Shown here piece by piece: positions 7,682 to 16,825 of a stretch of 64,000 bases of DNA. Location of the stretch: positions 1-64,000 of the IMG/VR virus record IMGVR_UViG_3300042430_000133; one strand, written 5' to 3'. The stretch comes from a virus. The notes below the pieces were generated by a model. It had not been told where the DNA came from and did no database searches. It worked only from the letters and a program-made list of their open reading frames with translations. How positions within the stretch are numbered: position 1 is the stretch's first letter; every line of letters begins with the position of its first letter. The translations under genes and the position numbers were made by a program.

Positions 7682-8874
7682 TAAAATGCTTTCAAAATAA
7701 TCATTTGGTCATTAAACCTACCATTAGGTGTTGTACTAACTGCTTTAATATCTTTAAAATACTTACGTGCGGCCGGCTTACTACCCATAACTTCTTTAAT
7801 CTGTTCACTAGGTTTACGTAATGTCTTTACTTCACTCTGTACGGTATCAAATCCCAACAACGTGCTACCTTTAACTGTAAAGGTTTTACTATAGTCATCG
7901 GCAATGTAATGATGTAACTTACGTTTGGCAGTGTCATAGGCCCAAGCTTCACTTGCACCATGAAGCTTGATAGGACTGATACTTAACAAATCAAGTTTAC
8001 TTGCAGTATCTTTGAATGTTTTAAGATACTTAAGTTTTGCTACAATCTTCTCCACAGGTACCGCCTTACGTGCCCTAGGAGCTTTTGCGGCTTTCTTAAC
8101 ACTAATGTAACTGTTCAAATCACTAATAACCAACTCAATAAACTTCACAATATTTTTTAATTGTGTTTTTGTTAGATGTTGATAACCCTGTACTAATTGA
8201 CTATCTGTACCTTTCAATACTTCTTCAATTTCGTTCAGTTTCTTTTTCCATACATCGGTTAACAAACTGATATGTTGTGGCATTACATTCTTTTTAGCCA
8301 CTTCATCAATTGGTCGTAATGTATGTTTAGATCCGGCACCTGATGTAATATATTCATCAAACAATCCTTCAAGTTCACCACCGGCTTCACGTGCTTTATC
8401 TTTTAAGATTTCCTGAATGTTAGGTCTTGCGGGAGTATCAGGTGCGCCTGTTGCTGATTGTTCAATAATTTGTGGCTTATGTATTGTTTCAAGCAAACGT
8501 TTGATTTCGTTTTGTAGTGTATCTGATTCGGTTTCAGATAGTTCTAGTCCACGTAATTCCATACGTGCTAACCAAGCTAGTGTGTTGATACATTCTTTCT
8601 CATCAATCTTACGCATGATTTTAGCCTCTTGTGGGCGTTCACGTAGGTCTAAGTATTGTGATAAGAATTCTTTAGCATCTTTTTTACCATAGAAGCGACC
8701 ATACCATGTGAAACTACGCATAAGTGCGACTCGGCGTCTATCTGGATCGGGTTGTACGGCAAACATAGGTTCAGGACCTAAATATTCAGTGTCCGGGTCT
8801 CTGGGGTTAAGTGTCTTAACCTGTGAATAATCACTAGCTTTAATGATTTTACTTGCGGGTTTACGTGTTGCCAT
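7681..8874 (-). CDS. Conserved phage protein of unknown function, early expressed
   Basis: 397 aa, charged and mostly helical in appearance, with no signal peptide or membrane segment. The N-terminus MATRKPASKIIKASDYSQV is basic. A lysine/arginine patch (SVKKAAKAPRARKAVPVEK, about residues 263-281) could contact nucleic acid. The C-terminal third has SPIKLHGASEAWAYDTAKRKLHHYIAD, which looks like a small beta domain. I do not recognise a family. It follows a near-perfect TTGACA-N17-TATAAT promoter and heads a two-gene unit with mazG, so it is presumably made at the start of infection. Confidence 0.7.
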   Translation of the reverse strand: MATRKPASKIIKASDYSQVKTLNPRDPDTEYLGPEPMFAVQPDPDRRRVALMRSFTWYGRFYGKKDAKEFLSQYLDLRERPQEAKIMRKIDEKECINTLAWLARMELRGLELSETESDTLQNEIKRLLETIHKPQIIEQSATGAPDTPARPNIQEILKDKAREAGGELEGLFDEYITSGAGSKHTLRPIDEVAKKNVMPQHISLLTDVWKKKLNEIEEVLKGTDSQLVQGYQHLTKTQLKNIVKFIELVISDLNSYISVKKAAKAPRARKAVPVEKIVAKLKYLKTFKDTASKLDLLSISPIKLHGASEAWAYDTAKRKLHHYIADDYSKTFTVKGSTLLGFDTVQSEVKTLRKPSEQIKEVMGSKPAARKYFKDIKAVSTTPNGRFNDQMIILKAF

Positions 8875-8906
8875 TAAGTTCTCCTAATTTTATAGCGCAT
8901 TTGTGT

Positions 8907-8935
8907 ATTATAGCATATGTTCCATTTGTTGTCAA
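8907..8935 (-). promoter_or_regulatory. Sigma70-type early promoter for 7681-8874 and mazG
   Basis: -35 TTGACA (8930-8935), 17-base spacer, -10 TATAAT (8907-8912), both consensus. It lies back to back with the late promoter of the + strand neck genes. Confidence 0.85.
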
Positions 8936-8985
8936 CCGTGAGATTGACCCATTTTCTTATTCTATTTACTGAACAGTACATAAAC

Positions 8986-8993
8986 GATAAATA
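8986..8993 (+). promoter_or_regulatory. Late promoter box GATAAATA for gp14-like gene, probably leaderless
   Basis: GATAAATA is followed by only six bases (ATAGAT) before the ATG at 9000. No Shine-Dalgarno sequence is present, so transcription would start at or next to the start codon. Confidence 0.7.
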
Positions 8994-8999
8994 ATAGAT

Positions 9000-10718
9000 A
9001 TGCCTAGACTCTCATTATATCACCCCACGAAATCAAATGATTACCGTTTCTTTGATAAAACAATATCAGAGATGTTTACTGTTGGCGCCACTGATTTATA
9101 TATTCACAAATACTTAGGACCAACAGATCAGGGTGCGAGTATTGACTATACACAGCCACAATATGATTCATTAAATCCAACCAATATACAAGATTTATTA
9201 TTTTTAGAGAATAGAGATAGAACGTATGATCCTAATATTTATAGATTACGTGGTCATTATAATGTACAGAATTTAGATTTTGATTTAAGTCAATTTGGAT
9301 TATTCTTAAACAATGACATTATCTTTATTACTGTTCATTATAACGATATGATTGATTTAGTTGGTCGTAAGTTAATGGTTGGTGATGTATTAGAATTACC
9401 TCACTTATTAGATTATAATCCATTAAAAGAAACTATACCAGTTGCATTAAAAAGATTTTATCAGATTACTGATGGTAATTTTGCTAGTGAAGGATTTAGT
9501 CCTACATGGTATCCGCATTTATGGCGTATTAAATGTGAACCATTAGTTGATAGTGAAGAATTTAGTCAGATATTATCTGAACCAATTAATCAAGATAATT
9601 ACCTTGGATTATGGGATAGTAATAAAGTATATCCAGCTGGTTATAGTATTACATTTGGTGATAAGAATTATATATCTAAACAAGAAGTACCAATTGGTAT
9701 TGTACCACCTAATACAGTATATTGGGAACTTGATCCTAATCAAAATCTCAAAGATATTCTTGCTACATATAATAAAAATCTACAAATCAATAATGCTATA
9801 CTTGAAGAAGCTGACAGATTAGTACCTAAGTCAGGTTATGATAGAACTAATTTATATATTGTTCCTACATATGGTGTATATGAAAGTGATACTCAATTAT
9901 CAGGTAAATATAATCAACCTGCTCCACCTATAAATGTTTTAGCTAACAATAATGGAGCTCCTGTTGTTGCAACTGGTGTGGTAGCAATAGTTCGTAGTCC
10001 TGCTTACAAAAATGCAAGTCCTATATTACGTATACCTAAAACAACTGTACAAAGTATTTGGGATATGTCAGCAGACATGACATTTGATCCTTTAAGGGTT
10101 GCAAGACAGATAAACTTAGAGACAGCTACTATTGCACCAACACTAATTGGCAATGGTTCAGGAGCAGTTGAAGGTGAGATAGTATTAACAGCATTGCCAA
10201 CAGGGCCTATTACAGGACCATATGGTACATCAGATAATACATATGCTTTCGCCGATCAAAACCCAGAAGCTCCAAACTTTACAGGAACAGAACCATACGG
10301 TCCAGATACTATGGACTATCGAGCAGATACTGATCCACGATTCCAATTCATTGCTCGTAGTAGTCCAAGAAGCTTTGGCTATACAACTGGCTATTTAGAT
10401 GGCACTGCAGAAGCACCAAATGGATTCCCAACAGGGGCAGGAATTGCTTTCCCGCAAAATCCAGAAGTGGGTGCATACTTCTTACGTACAGATTATCTAC
10501 CGCAAATTCTCTATCGTTGGGATGGTAGAATATGGGTTCGTATATCTAAAAATGTCAGAACGCCTACAGGATTCACTGAAACAGATTTGTCACAACAATC
10601 TAGCTTCATAAATAATAGTAATGTAACAATAACAACTGATGGTACAAGTATACCACAGAAACAAGCATTGTCAACTATTTTGACAATAGCACCAGATCCA
10701 ATTCCACCGGTAATATAA
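9000..10718 (+). CDS. 14: Neck protein, gp14-like, with carbohydrate-binding-module-like insertion
   Basis: 572 aa, about twice T4 gp14. The N-terminal 190 residues match the gp14 plan: FTVGATDLYIHKYLG near the start, LVGRKLMVGDVLELPHLLDYNP, FYQITD and WYPHLWRIKCEPLVDSEEFSQIL. An insertion at about 203-245 (WDSNKVYPAGYSITFGDKNY... VPPNTVYWEL) closely resembles family 5/12 chitin-binding modules (W-x-YxxGxxVxxxGxxY...YW). The C-terminal half is low-complexity and repeats a similar YFLRTDYLPQILYRWDGRIW segment. gp14 joins the head vertex to the tail. It is followed by gp15 with a three-base gap, as in T4 (13-14-15 order). The gp14 call is moderate; the CBM call is by pattern. Confidence 0.6.
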   Translation: MPRLSLYHPTKSNDYRFFDKTISEMFTVGATDLYIHKYLGPTDQGASIDYTQPQYDSLNPTNIQDLLFLENRDRTYDPNIYRLRGHYNVQNLDFDLSQFGLFLNNDIIFITVHYNDMIDLVGRKLMVGDVLELPHLLDYNPLKETIPVALKRFYQITDGNFASEGFSPTWYPHLWRIKCEPLVDSEEFSQILSEPINQDNYLGLWDSNKVYPAGYSITFGDKNYISKQEVPIGIVPPNTVYWELDPNQNLKDILATYNKNLQINNAILEEADRLVPKSGYDRTNLYIVPTYGVYESDTQLSGKYNQPAPPINVLANNNGAPVVATGVVAIVRSPAYKNASPILRIPKTTVQSIWDMSADMTFDPLRVARQINLETATIAPTLIGNGSGAVEGEIVLTALPTGPITGPYGTSDNTYAFADQNPEAPNFTGTEPYGPDTMDYRADTDPRFQFIARSSPRSFGYTTGYLDGTAEAPNGFPTGAGIAFPQNPEVGAYFLRTDYLPQILYRWDGRIWVRISKNVRTPTGFTETDLSQQSSFINNSNVTITTDGTSIPQKQALSTILTIAPDPIPPVI

Positions 10719-10721
10719 TAT

Positions 10722-12098
10722 ATGGCAGCTTTCTTTTATGATAATCAGGTCCGCAGATTTCTAATTCAATTTGGAAAAATCTTTAGTAATTGGTATGTTA
10801 CTAAAGGTAAAGACCCGGCAGGTAATGAAATACTTGTTCGTGTACCAATTATGTATGGTGATTCAAGTAGACAAGCAAGTACTATTATTGCTAACAATAG
10901 TGCTAGCAATTTACCTAGCGCACCGTTAATCACTTATTATATTACTGCTTTAGAATACGATCAACGTAGAACACAAGATCCTACATTCATTGACAAGATA
11001 CAAGTTCGTCAACGTAGTTACAATACAGAAACTCAAAGTTATGAAACAGTGCAAGGGCAAGCATTTACTGTTGAAAGATTGATGCCTGTACCTTATACAT
11101 TAAGAATGACTGTAGATTTGTGGACAACTAATTATAATCAAAAATTACAATTGATTGAACAATTAGGTACACTATTCAATCCTTCATTAGAAATACAAAG
11201 TACTGATAACTTTATTGATTGGACTTCACTATCAGTTGTTTACCAAGATGGTTTAACCTTCAGCAGTCGTAGCATACCACAAGGTACAGGTAATCCTATT
11301 GATGTAATGAGTTGGAAATTCTATATGCCTATATGGATTAGCAATGCGGCTAAACTTAAAAAGATGGGTGTTATTGAAAAGATTATAGCAAGTATATTCT
11401 CTGGTAAAGCACTAGATGATATACAGAATGATGATTTATTATTAGGTACACGACAAAAGATTACTCCATATGGATACAAGTTACTATTGATAGGTAATAG
11501 TTTACAATTATTACCAGCTAATCAAGATTTTTATCCAAGCAATGAGGATTTAGATTTACCACCTAACCCTAATACAAGTTTGTATTGGTCAAGTCTATTG
11601 AATGTATACGGAACTGTAAGACCGGGTATTAGTCAGATATGGTTACAGAATCCTTTTATGGACACTGAGATTGTAGGTACTATTGTGCCTGACCCAGTAG
11701 ATGATAGATTATTGATATATGATATTGACCCAGATACCCTGCCTCAAAATACATTGGATCCTGTAGACAGCGTGATTAACCCATTAGTCACAGGACCAAA
11801 TGCAGGGTTACCTCCCGCAGAAAATGGAATGCGTTACTTAATAGTAGACAACATAGGTAGCGAAGGTGATACTACTATCGCATGGGGTAATGTAGTAGCA
11901 TATGCCAATGATATTATTGAATATGATAGTTCTATGGGAGAATGGTTTGTATCATTTGATAGTGCCCAAGCTACTACAGTTGAATATGTTACCAATTTGA
12001 CAACTAGCATACAGTATCGCTATGTTAATACCGAAGGTGCATGGATGAAATCTTGGGAAGGCTGGTACGACCAGGGTGATTATAGTATTGTAATCTAA
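10722..12098 (+). CDS. 15: Tail terminator / sheath stabiliser (gp15-like)
   Basis: 458 aa. The N-terminus FFYDNQVRRFLIQFGKIFSN then ILVRVPIMYGDSSRQ matches T4 gp15 (GYFYNSSFRRYATLMGDLFS, IRVPITYASKEH). Conserved features also include QRSYN, the RLMPVPYTLRMTVDLWTTNYNQKLQLIEQLGTLFNP core and WKFYMPIWISNAAKLKK. T4 gp15 caps the tail tube and sheath and docks to gp14. The C-terminal extension of about 180 residues is proline/asparagine-rich and unlike T4. Three bases separate it from the gp14-like gene, so both depend on the same late promoter. Confidence 0.85.
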   Translation: MAAFFYDNQVRRFLIQFGKIFSNWYVTKGKDPAGNEILVRVPIMYGDSSRQASTIIANNSASNLPSAPLITYYITALEYDQRRTQDPTFIDKIQVRQRSYNTETQSYETVQGQAFTVERLMPVPYTLRMTVDLWTTNYNQKLQLIEQLGTLFNPSLEIQSTDNFIDWTSLSVVYQDGLTFSSRSIPQGTGNPIDVMSWKFYMPIWISNAAKLKKMGVIEKIIASIFSGKALDDIQNDDLLLGTRQKITPYGYKLLLIGNSLQLLPANQDFYPSNEDLDLPPNPNTSLYWSSLLNVYGTVRPGISQIWLQNPFMDTEIVGTIVPDPVDDRLLIYDIDPDTLPQNTLDPVDSVINPLVTGPNAGLPPAENGMRYLIVDNIGSEGDTTIAWGNVVAYANDIIEYDSSMGEWFVSFDSAQATTVEYVTNLTTSIQYRYVNTEGAWMKSWEGWYDQGDYSIVI

Positions 12099-12116
12099 TT
12101 TACTTTATGCTATAAT
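12088..12116 (+). promoter_or_regulatory. Sigma70-type promoter of Nudix gene
   Basis: -35 TTGTAA (12088-12093), 17-base spacer, -10 TATAAT (12111-12116). The ATG is at 12127, so the expected leader is only about three or four bases. Confidence 0.6.
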
Positions 12117-12126
12117 ATGTTAGCAT

Positions 12127-12543
12127 ATGAATAATATCTCAGCAGGCGTTTTCTTTTACGCTAAAAATACACAACGATTCCTATACTTACTTAGAACGGA
12201 TAATAAAAATCCGGGCAATTGGGGAATACCAGGTGGTAAAATAGAAAATGGTGAAACGTTACTTGTAGGTATTGAAAGAGAATGTACTGAAGAAATTGGG
12301 TACTTCCCAGATCATGCAAAACTAGTACCAATACAAAAGTTTGTTAATAATACATTCACATATCATACGTTTTTTTGCAAGATAGATGAAGAATTCATTC
12401 CAGTATTAAATTATGAACATTGTGGGTATGCTTGGGTAGGTGATAATCAATATCCTAAGCCATTGCATCCTGGGTTATTTAGTACAGTAAACTTTGATGT
12501 TGTACAGAAGAAATTAAAATCACTTACAAAAAAAGAGACCTAA
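12127..12543 (+). CDS. Nudix hydrolase
   Basis: 138 aa. It has a complete Nudix box, G-x5-E-x7-R-E-x2-E-E-x-G, at about residues 37-59 (GGKIENGETLL then RECTEEIGY). A conserved NWGIPGG precedes it and a short C-terminal HPGLFSTVNFDVVQ follows. Nudix enzymes hydrolyse nucleoside diphosphates linked to other groups; in T-even phages NudE acts on ADP-ribose and Ap3A, but the substrate here cannot be read. It has its own sigma70-like promoter and no visible Shine-Dalgarno sequence, and ends in a bidirectional terminator shared with the minus-strand operon. Confidence 0.85.
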   Translation: MNNISAGVFFYAKNTQRFLYLLRTDNKNPGNWGIPGGKIENGETLLVGIERECTEEIGYFPDHAKLVPIQKFVNNTFTYHTFFCKIDEEFIPVLNYEHCGYAWVGDNQYPKPLHPGLFSTVNFDVVQKKLKSLTKKET

Positions 12544-12556
12544 GTCTCTTTTTTTA
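12528..12556. terminator. Bidirectional rho-independent terminator
   Basis: Stem GAGAC/GTCTC extended by A7/T8 tracts, with loop CTAA. It lies between the convergent Nudix and XhlA-like genes, has U-runs in both directions, and overlaps both stop codons. Confidence 0.8.
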
Positions 12557-12865
12557 TTTTAGCAATTTTGCTATTGTATCAAATCCCAGTGATCCTATTA
12601 CAACTCCGGCGCCCATCATCATCCATCGCCACTTTTCTAAAGCAGAGATTTTTTCAGACATTGCCTGATGTGCTGAAGAACTAGCGTCCTTCATGCCCTT
12701 TAACATCACTCTAGTATCATCGTTGTTTTTTACCATTTCAACGTGTATATCTCTGATATCCGTTTTTATTTCACGAATATCATCGGTGATGTTTTGAACT
12801 TCTACCTGAAGAACTGCAATTTCGGTTTCAGTTTTTGGCATTTTAATAGTTCTACCGGTTGCCAT
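12554..12865 (-). CDS. XhlA/holin-like coiled-coil membrane protein
   Basis: 103 aa. Residues 12-78 have heptad character (EIAVLQVEVQNITDDIREIKTDIRDIHVEM..., ISALEKW). A single hydrophobic C-terminal segment follows (about 79-95, WRWMMMGAGVVIGSLGF) and then KLLK. This coiled-coil plus C-terminal membrane anchor layout is that of XhlA-type haemolysin/holin accessory proteins, so a lysis role is possible. It sits two bases after a late virion gene and far from the spanin-like genes at 47.9-48.9 kb. A tail or membrane-tethering role cannot be excluded. Confidence 0.45.
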   Translation of the reverse strand: MATGRTIKMPKTETEIAVLQVEVQNITDDIREIKTDIRDIHVEMVKNNDDTRVMLKGMKDASSSAHQAMSEKISALEKWRWMMMGAGVVIGSLGFDTIAKLLK

Positions 12866-12867
12866 GA

Positions 12868-14253
12868 TTAAGCACTAGCAATTACTACGATCGGATTAGG
12901 TTGACCGTTAGCCGCATTAGCAGCCGCCGCAGTATTGAATGTAGCAATAATGTCAGGGTTAACACTATATGCAACAGCAGTACCTGTACCAGATCCTGAG
13001 GCAGTAGCAGTGAATGTAATACCTGTCATATTAGCCATTGCACCAACTGCTGTCCAGTTTGTTGTACCTGCACTGTAAATTGTGTAAACAGTACCTGCTG
13101 ATAATGAACCGGCTGCAACTTGTGTTGGGAACACTTCAGAGTTATAGTCATTAATACTTGAAACATATGCTGTAGCAGAGGCTGCATCAGTAGACAAGAT
13201 GTTCATTGTATTTGGTGTCAACGCTGTATTTGCAACGTTAGCAGTATAGCATTGTGCTGTTAAACCAGTTGTGCCGCCTGTTACTAGATATTTTGTTTTG
13301 CCTTTTTGACGAACAATAAAGCCAGCTTCATCATTTGCATAAACAAATGCGGCTCCAGTTGAAGCTACGGCTGCATTTGCAACTAATTCAACTACATCTT
13401 GTTGTGCGTCTGGTGTACCAGTAGCACTTGACAAGTCAACTTCAGCACCGCCCAATGTTGTAGAAACAGTAAATGCGGCGGCGTTTGCGATTGCTTTGAC
13501 AAAGTAAACTTGACCAGAAACTAGACCACCTAAGTTAGCAGTAAATCTTACTGTTCCGTTGGCTAATAATGTTTGAGCATTACCTGAAGTACCAATGATG
13601 TTACCTGTATTTTGTGTATTAGCAACCGCAACTGTTGTTAATCCTGGAACTGTGTTTGCAAAACCTATACTAGTGTAGTCTGTGCTACCATTAATGTTTG
13701 CGCTTGCTACCTGAATAGCAGAACCAACACTTAATGTATTAGCTAAATCAGTACCAATACCAGTTACATATGCAGTATTTGTAGCAGAATACAATGTACC
13801 TGTACCATTAATACCAATAGCAACACGTGTTAAGACTTGTTTACCAACAATACTAGTATTGCCACCAACTACACCGTATGTGTTAGCGTTAGTTGCAGGG
13901 AAGCCTGCACCACCGACTGGATTATTGAAGTAAGCATCAACTACACCAACTGACATACTAACTGTTTGACTACTTGTGTCAGTTAATGTTGCCATAACTT
14001 GTGGTTGAACACTTAAATCTGTAGCAGATACATCAAATGTAGTGTTTGATAGTATTGAATTTATAAAATATGTAACACCTGCGGTTAGACCACCGACTGT
14101 AGTGGCTACTTGGAATGGCATTCCTTTAGCTACACCAACAGTTGGCGATGTTGTTAGATTTCCACCTGATATTGTAACGATACTGCCTGTAGCGGCTGTA
14201 TCAGTAATTGTTAAGACTGCTTGAGCCTTTGCGATTTTTAGAGGACGTCCCAT
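12868..14253 (-). CDS. Beta-rich virion protein, unknown position
   Basis: 461 aa, almost entirely Ala/Thr/Val/Gly/Asn with few charged residues, typical of capsid decoration or fibre proteins. Internal modules recur: GLTAGVTYFINSILSNTTFDVS (about 55-77) and GLVSGQVYFVKAIANAAAFTVS (about 243-264) are copies of one motif, and GTGT and TAVAN runs separate them. The basic N-terminus is MGRPLKIAKAQAV. The late box at 14338-14345 lies 84 bases upstream. That leader can form two small hairpins before an AAAGGA ribosome-binding site. No enzymatic motif is visible. Confidence 0.6.
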   Translation of the reverse strand: MGRPLKIAKAQAVLTITDTAATGSIVTISGGNLTTSPTVGVAKGMPFQVATTVGGLTAGVTYFINSILSNTTFDVSATDLSVQPQVMATLTDTSSQTVSMSVGVVDAYFNNPVGGAGFPATNANTYGVVGGNTSIVGKQVLTRVAIGINGTGTLYSATNTAYVTGIGTDLANTLSVGSAIQVASANINGSTDYTSIGFANTVPGLTTVAVANTQNTGNIIGTSGNAQTLLANGTVRFTANLGGLVSGQVYFVKAIANAAAFTVSTTLGGAEVDLSSATGTPDAQQDVVELVANAAVASTGAAFVYANDEAGFIVRQKGKTKYLVTGGTTGLTAQCYTANVANTALTPNTMNILSTDAASATAYVSSINDYNSEVFPTQVAAGSLSAGTVYTIYSAGTTNWTAVGAMANMTGITFTATASGSGTGTAVAYSVNPDIIATFNTAAAANAANGQPNPIVVIASA

Positions 14254-14345
14254 TTGATTTTCCTTTATAAAATTAGCGGGTTCTAGCCGCTACGCAGTGG
14301 GTAACTGCATAAACTTGCAGAATGCAAGTGTATTATATATTTATC
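14254..14345 (-). promoter_or_regulatory. Late promoter box plus structured 5' leader
   Basis: GATAAATA at 14338-14345 is followed by a leader with two inverted repeats: CTTGCA/TGCAAG around 14315-14329 and TAGCGG/CCGCTA around 14275-14294. AAAGGA then precedes the ATG at 14253. The second hairpin is close to the ribosome-binding site and may affect mRNA stability or translation. Confidence 0.5.
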
Positions 14346-14356
14346 TAAAAACTGTA

Positions 14357-14875
14357 TTATTGAGTACCTGTATTGGCATGTGGTGCACCAAGTTCAGTAA
14401 TACTGAATTCAGATCCTGCGCCGCTACCAGTAGTAAGAAACGCTACTACATTGCCTTGACCGCAATAAACACTATTGTAGGAGTCATTAGCAGAAAAAAT
14501 TGCTGACTGCTGTGTAGCAATTGCATAAGGAACTCCCGCATTGTTGAAAGTGTATGCAACATTTGATAGTGCTACACTTGCATTAGATGTTAGTGTTAAA
14601 CTAGTAGCATTTGCAATACTTGATATAATTCCTACGGTTGTTCCGGTTGTGTTACCTATCCAAGCACCAACTGACAGTTGAGTATTAAATGCTGTCCCAA
14701 CACCAGTGACTGTTGCACTGTTAGTTGCTGCCGTTGCTGTACCAGTACCAGCTACTCTAGGATAACCTGTCACAAGGTGAACACCTACACCCGTAGTTGA
14801 TATTCTAATCTTGTCCGTAGCAATATTTGCTGATTGTTGTGATACTGCATTGCCTGTATATACGTATGATGCCAT
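14357..14875 (-). CDS. Beta-rich virion protein with VTGVGTxF repeat domain
   Basis: 172 aa, low charge. Residues about 42-108 contain GTGTATAATNSATVTGVGTAF, LSVGAWIG, VGIISSIANATSLTLTSNA and VAYTF. This is a small beta domain seen in many phage tail and baseplate proteins (T-V-x-G-x-G-T-x-F ... L-x-V-G-D). A related VTGIGTDLANTLSVGSAI stretch is in the next gene (12868-14253), so the two may share a structural role. A GGAAAA ribosome-binding site precedes the ATG; it follows the fibre gene by 18 bases and is probably read from that gene's late promoter. Confidence 0.55.
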   Translation of the reverse strand: MASYVYTGNAVSQQSANIATDKIRISTTGVGVHLVTGYPRVAGTGTATAATNSATVTGVGTAFNTQLSVGAWIGNTTGTTVGIISSIANATSLTLTSNASVALSNVAYTFNNAGVPYAIATQQSAIFSANDSYNSVYCGQGNVVAFLTTGSGAGSEFSITELGAPHANTGTQ

Positions 14876-14893
14876 TTTATTTTTCCTATTATT

Positions 14894-16798
14894 TTAAAGT
14901 CTTCCGACTGCTACTTCAATGATACCTTCTATACCATCAAAATTTTCTAATGATTTGCCAATTACTGAACCAATATATGGGTGAACCATTGGTCTAGCAT
15001 AACCTTCGCCGGCACTTACTAGCATGTCACCTTTGCGTACAGTTCCACGAACTTTACATGGCACACGTCCTTGCAATGCTAATGCTACAATATAATCACC
15101 TTTACATTGTGAATTCATCACATAAGCTGGATTAGTTGATACTACACCTGCTACCCTTGTTGTGCCATCTTCCGCTATTGTAACTTCTTTGAATCCACCA
15201 AATTCTACTACAGTTCCAGATTCGTATGGTTTATCTGCTTCATAATATTCTGCTAAGTCGGCGTATGTAGCATTCAATCTTGAACCAGAACTCAATGACC
15301 AGTTACCAGTAATTGTACCTACTGTTACATTGGAACCGGCTGTTAACGTTGTGGCTCCTACTGTACCAGTAAATGTAGGTAAATAACTTGCTACATTGCT
15401 ATTACTATATGCACCCGAAAAACTAATAGCTACCCCATTAGCATAATAATAATTGTCTGTTTTAATTCCGCCGGTTGTAACGTTAGCACTAACAGTAACA
15501 CTTGTTAATGTACCAACACTTGTAATATTTGGTTGCGCCGCAGTTGTAACAGTACCTGCAGTTGTCGCACTACCTGCAGTTGTTGCATAAGTTGCATTGG
15601 CTACAGTACCGGTTACATTAGCACCGGGAATAGATGTTAATCCAGTAGCCGCGCCATAATGTGTACCAGTTACATTTGCACCACTGATGTTGCCGGTAAC
15701 TGCTAATGATGTTAATGTGCCAACACTTGTAATATTTGGTTGTGCCGCAGTTGTTACAGTACCTGCAGTTACAGCATATGTTGCATTAGCTACAGTACCG
15801 GTTACATTAGCACCGGGTATTGAAGTTAACCCAGTAGCTGCGCCATAATGTGTACCAGTTACATTTGCACCACTGATGTTGCCGGTAACTGCTAATGATG
15901 TTAATGTGCCAACGGATGTAATATTTGGTTGTGCGGCTGTTGTTAATGTACCGGTTAATAATGTACCCGACACATTACCTGCAGTTACATTTCCTGGAAT
16001 AGCAACTGCACCTGTAATTTTATTGAATGTAAATCCAGCATTACCTTGAATTACATTATTATCGTTAAATTGAATTGTTGTGTTGCTTCCGCCGGCAGCG
16101 GCTGCCCCGCCACCTGATGAAATTACAGAAGTAGCTATACCTGTATTTGCAGTAGCAGTTAGTGTAGTAGTATTCAAACCAGCAGTCAAACTTGCATCAG
16201 TATATAAGCCTACGTTACCTGTTGTTGCAAAGTCTACTGCTAGTTCTACATAGAATGTTTGACCATTGACAACATTGTTTGCGTTTGCACCTAAAACACC
16301 TGATATAGTAACTGATTGGCCGTTAGTATACGGTGTTGTATTTGCAACTGTCATGATACCAGTACTGGCACTAGAAATTGCGACAATTTCGGTATATAAT
16401 GTTCCTTTAGGAGTCCAAGATAAATTACCCAACCCATCAGTTTCTAAAACATATCCAATAGCACCACCTGTAATAGTGATATTAGAAACACTTCCTAAAT
16501 TGATTTCACCGCCAGTTGTTCCGCCTTTATTAACCCAATTGGTTCCGTCATAGCTTAATACTTCACCATTACTGGCTGCAGAAATATTTAAATTGCCCTC
16601 ACTACCGTTAATTTGACTAAAGGTAATATTTGAATATGCTGTTAATACTTCAACATTTTCATTTGGATTGGGTGTTGTAGTGCCTATAAAAAGACGTTTA
16701 GCGTCATTTGCCCAGCCAAGCTGTGCTTCGTCTAACTGTGGCAGGTCTACAAGGTTACCTGAACGCTGTTGGATTTTAGATATCTGTATAATGGCCAT
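14894..16798 (-). CDS. Tail fibre-like protein with MTD-type N-terminus and internal repeats
   Basis: 634 aa. The N-terminus MAIIQISKIQQRSGNLVDLP then LDEAQLGWANDAKRLFIG matches the N-terminal domain found in major-tropism-determinant and many fibre proteins. The middle contains two 63-residue copies plus a partial third (NITSVGTLTSLAVTGNISG...GATGLTSIPGANVTG). The C-terminus has DLAEYYEADKPYESGTVVEFGG, VAGVVSTNPAYVMNS and ALQGRVPCKVRGTVRKGDML, a widespread phage-fibre end domain that may assist folding. The late box is at 16826-16833. Host recognition is inferred from architecture. Confidence 0.7.
   Translation of the reverse strand: MAIIQISKIQQRSGNLVDLPQLDEAQLGWANDAKRLFIGTTTPNPNENVEVLTAYSNITFSQINGSEGNLNISAASNGEVLSYDGTNWVNKGGTTGGEINLGSVSNITITGGAIGYVLETDGLGNLSWTPKGTLYTEIVAISSASTGIMTVANTTPYTNGQSVTISGVLGANANNVVNGQTFYVELAVDFATTGNVGLYTDASLTAGLNTTTLTATANTGIATSVISSGGGAAAAGGSNTTIQFNDNNVIQGNAGFTFNKITGAVAIPGNVTAGNVSGTLLTGTLTTAAQPNITSVGTLTSLAVTGNISGANVTGTHYGAATGLTSIPGANVTGTVANATYAVTAGTVTTAAQPNITSVGTLTSLAVTGNISGANVTGTHYGAATGLTSIPGANVTGTVANATYATTAGSATTAGTVTTAAQPNITSVGTLTSVTVSANVTTGGIKTDNYYYANGVAISFSGAYSNSNVASYLPTFTGTVGATTLTAGSNVTVGTITGNWSLSSGSRLNATYADLAEYYEADKPYESGTVVEFGGFKEVTIAEDGTTRVAGVVSTNPAYVMNSQCKGDYIVALALQGRVPCKVRGTVRKGDMLVSAGEGYARPMVHPYIGSVIGKSLENFDGIEGIIEVAVGRL
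15485..15960 (-). repeat. 189-bp in-frame direct repeats in fibre gene
   Basis: Blocks such as GTGTACCAGTTACATTTGCA recur at 15661 and 15850, exactly 189 bases (63 codons) apart. The two full copies are nearly identical and a partial third follows, giving a substrate for recombination and fibre-length change. Confidence 0.8.
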
Positions 16799-16825
16799 AA
16801 GTGTAATTCTTTGAAGATTTACACT

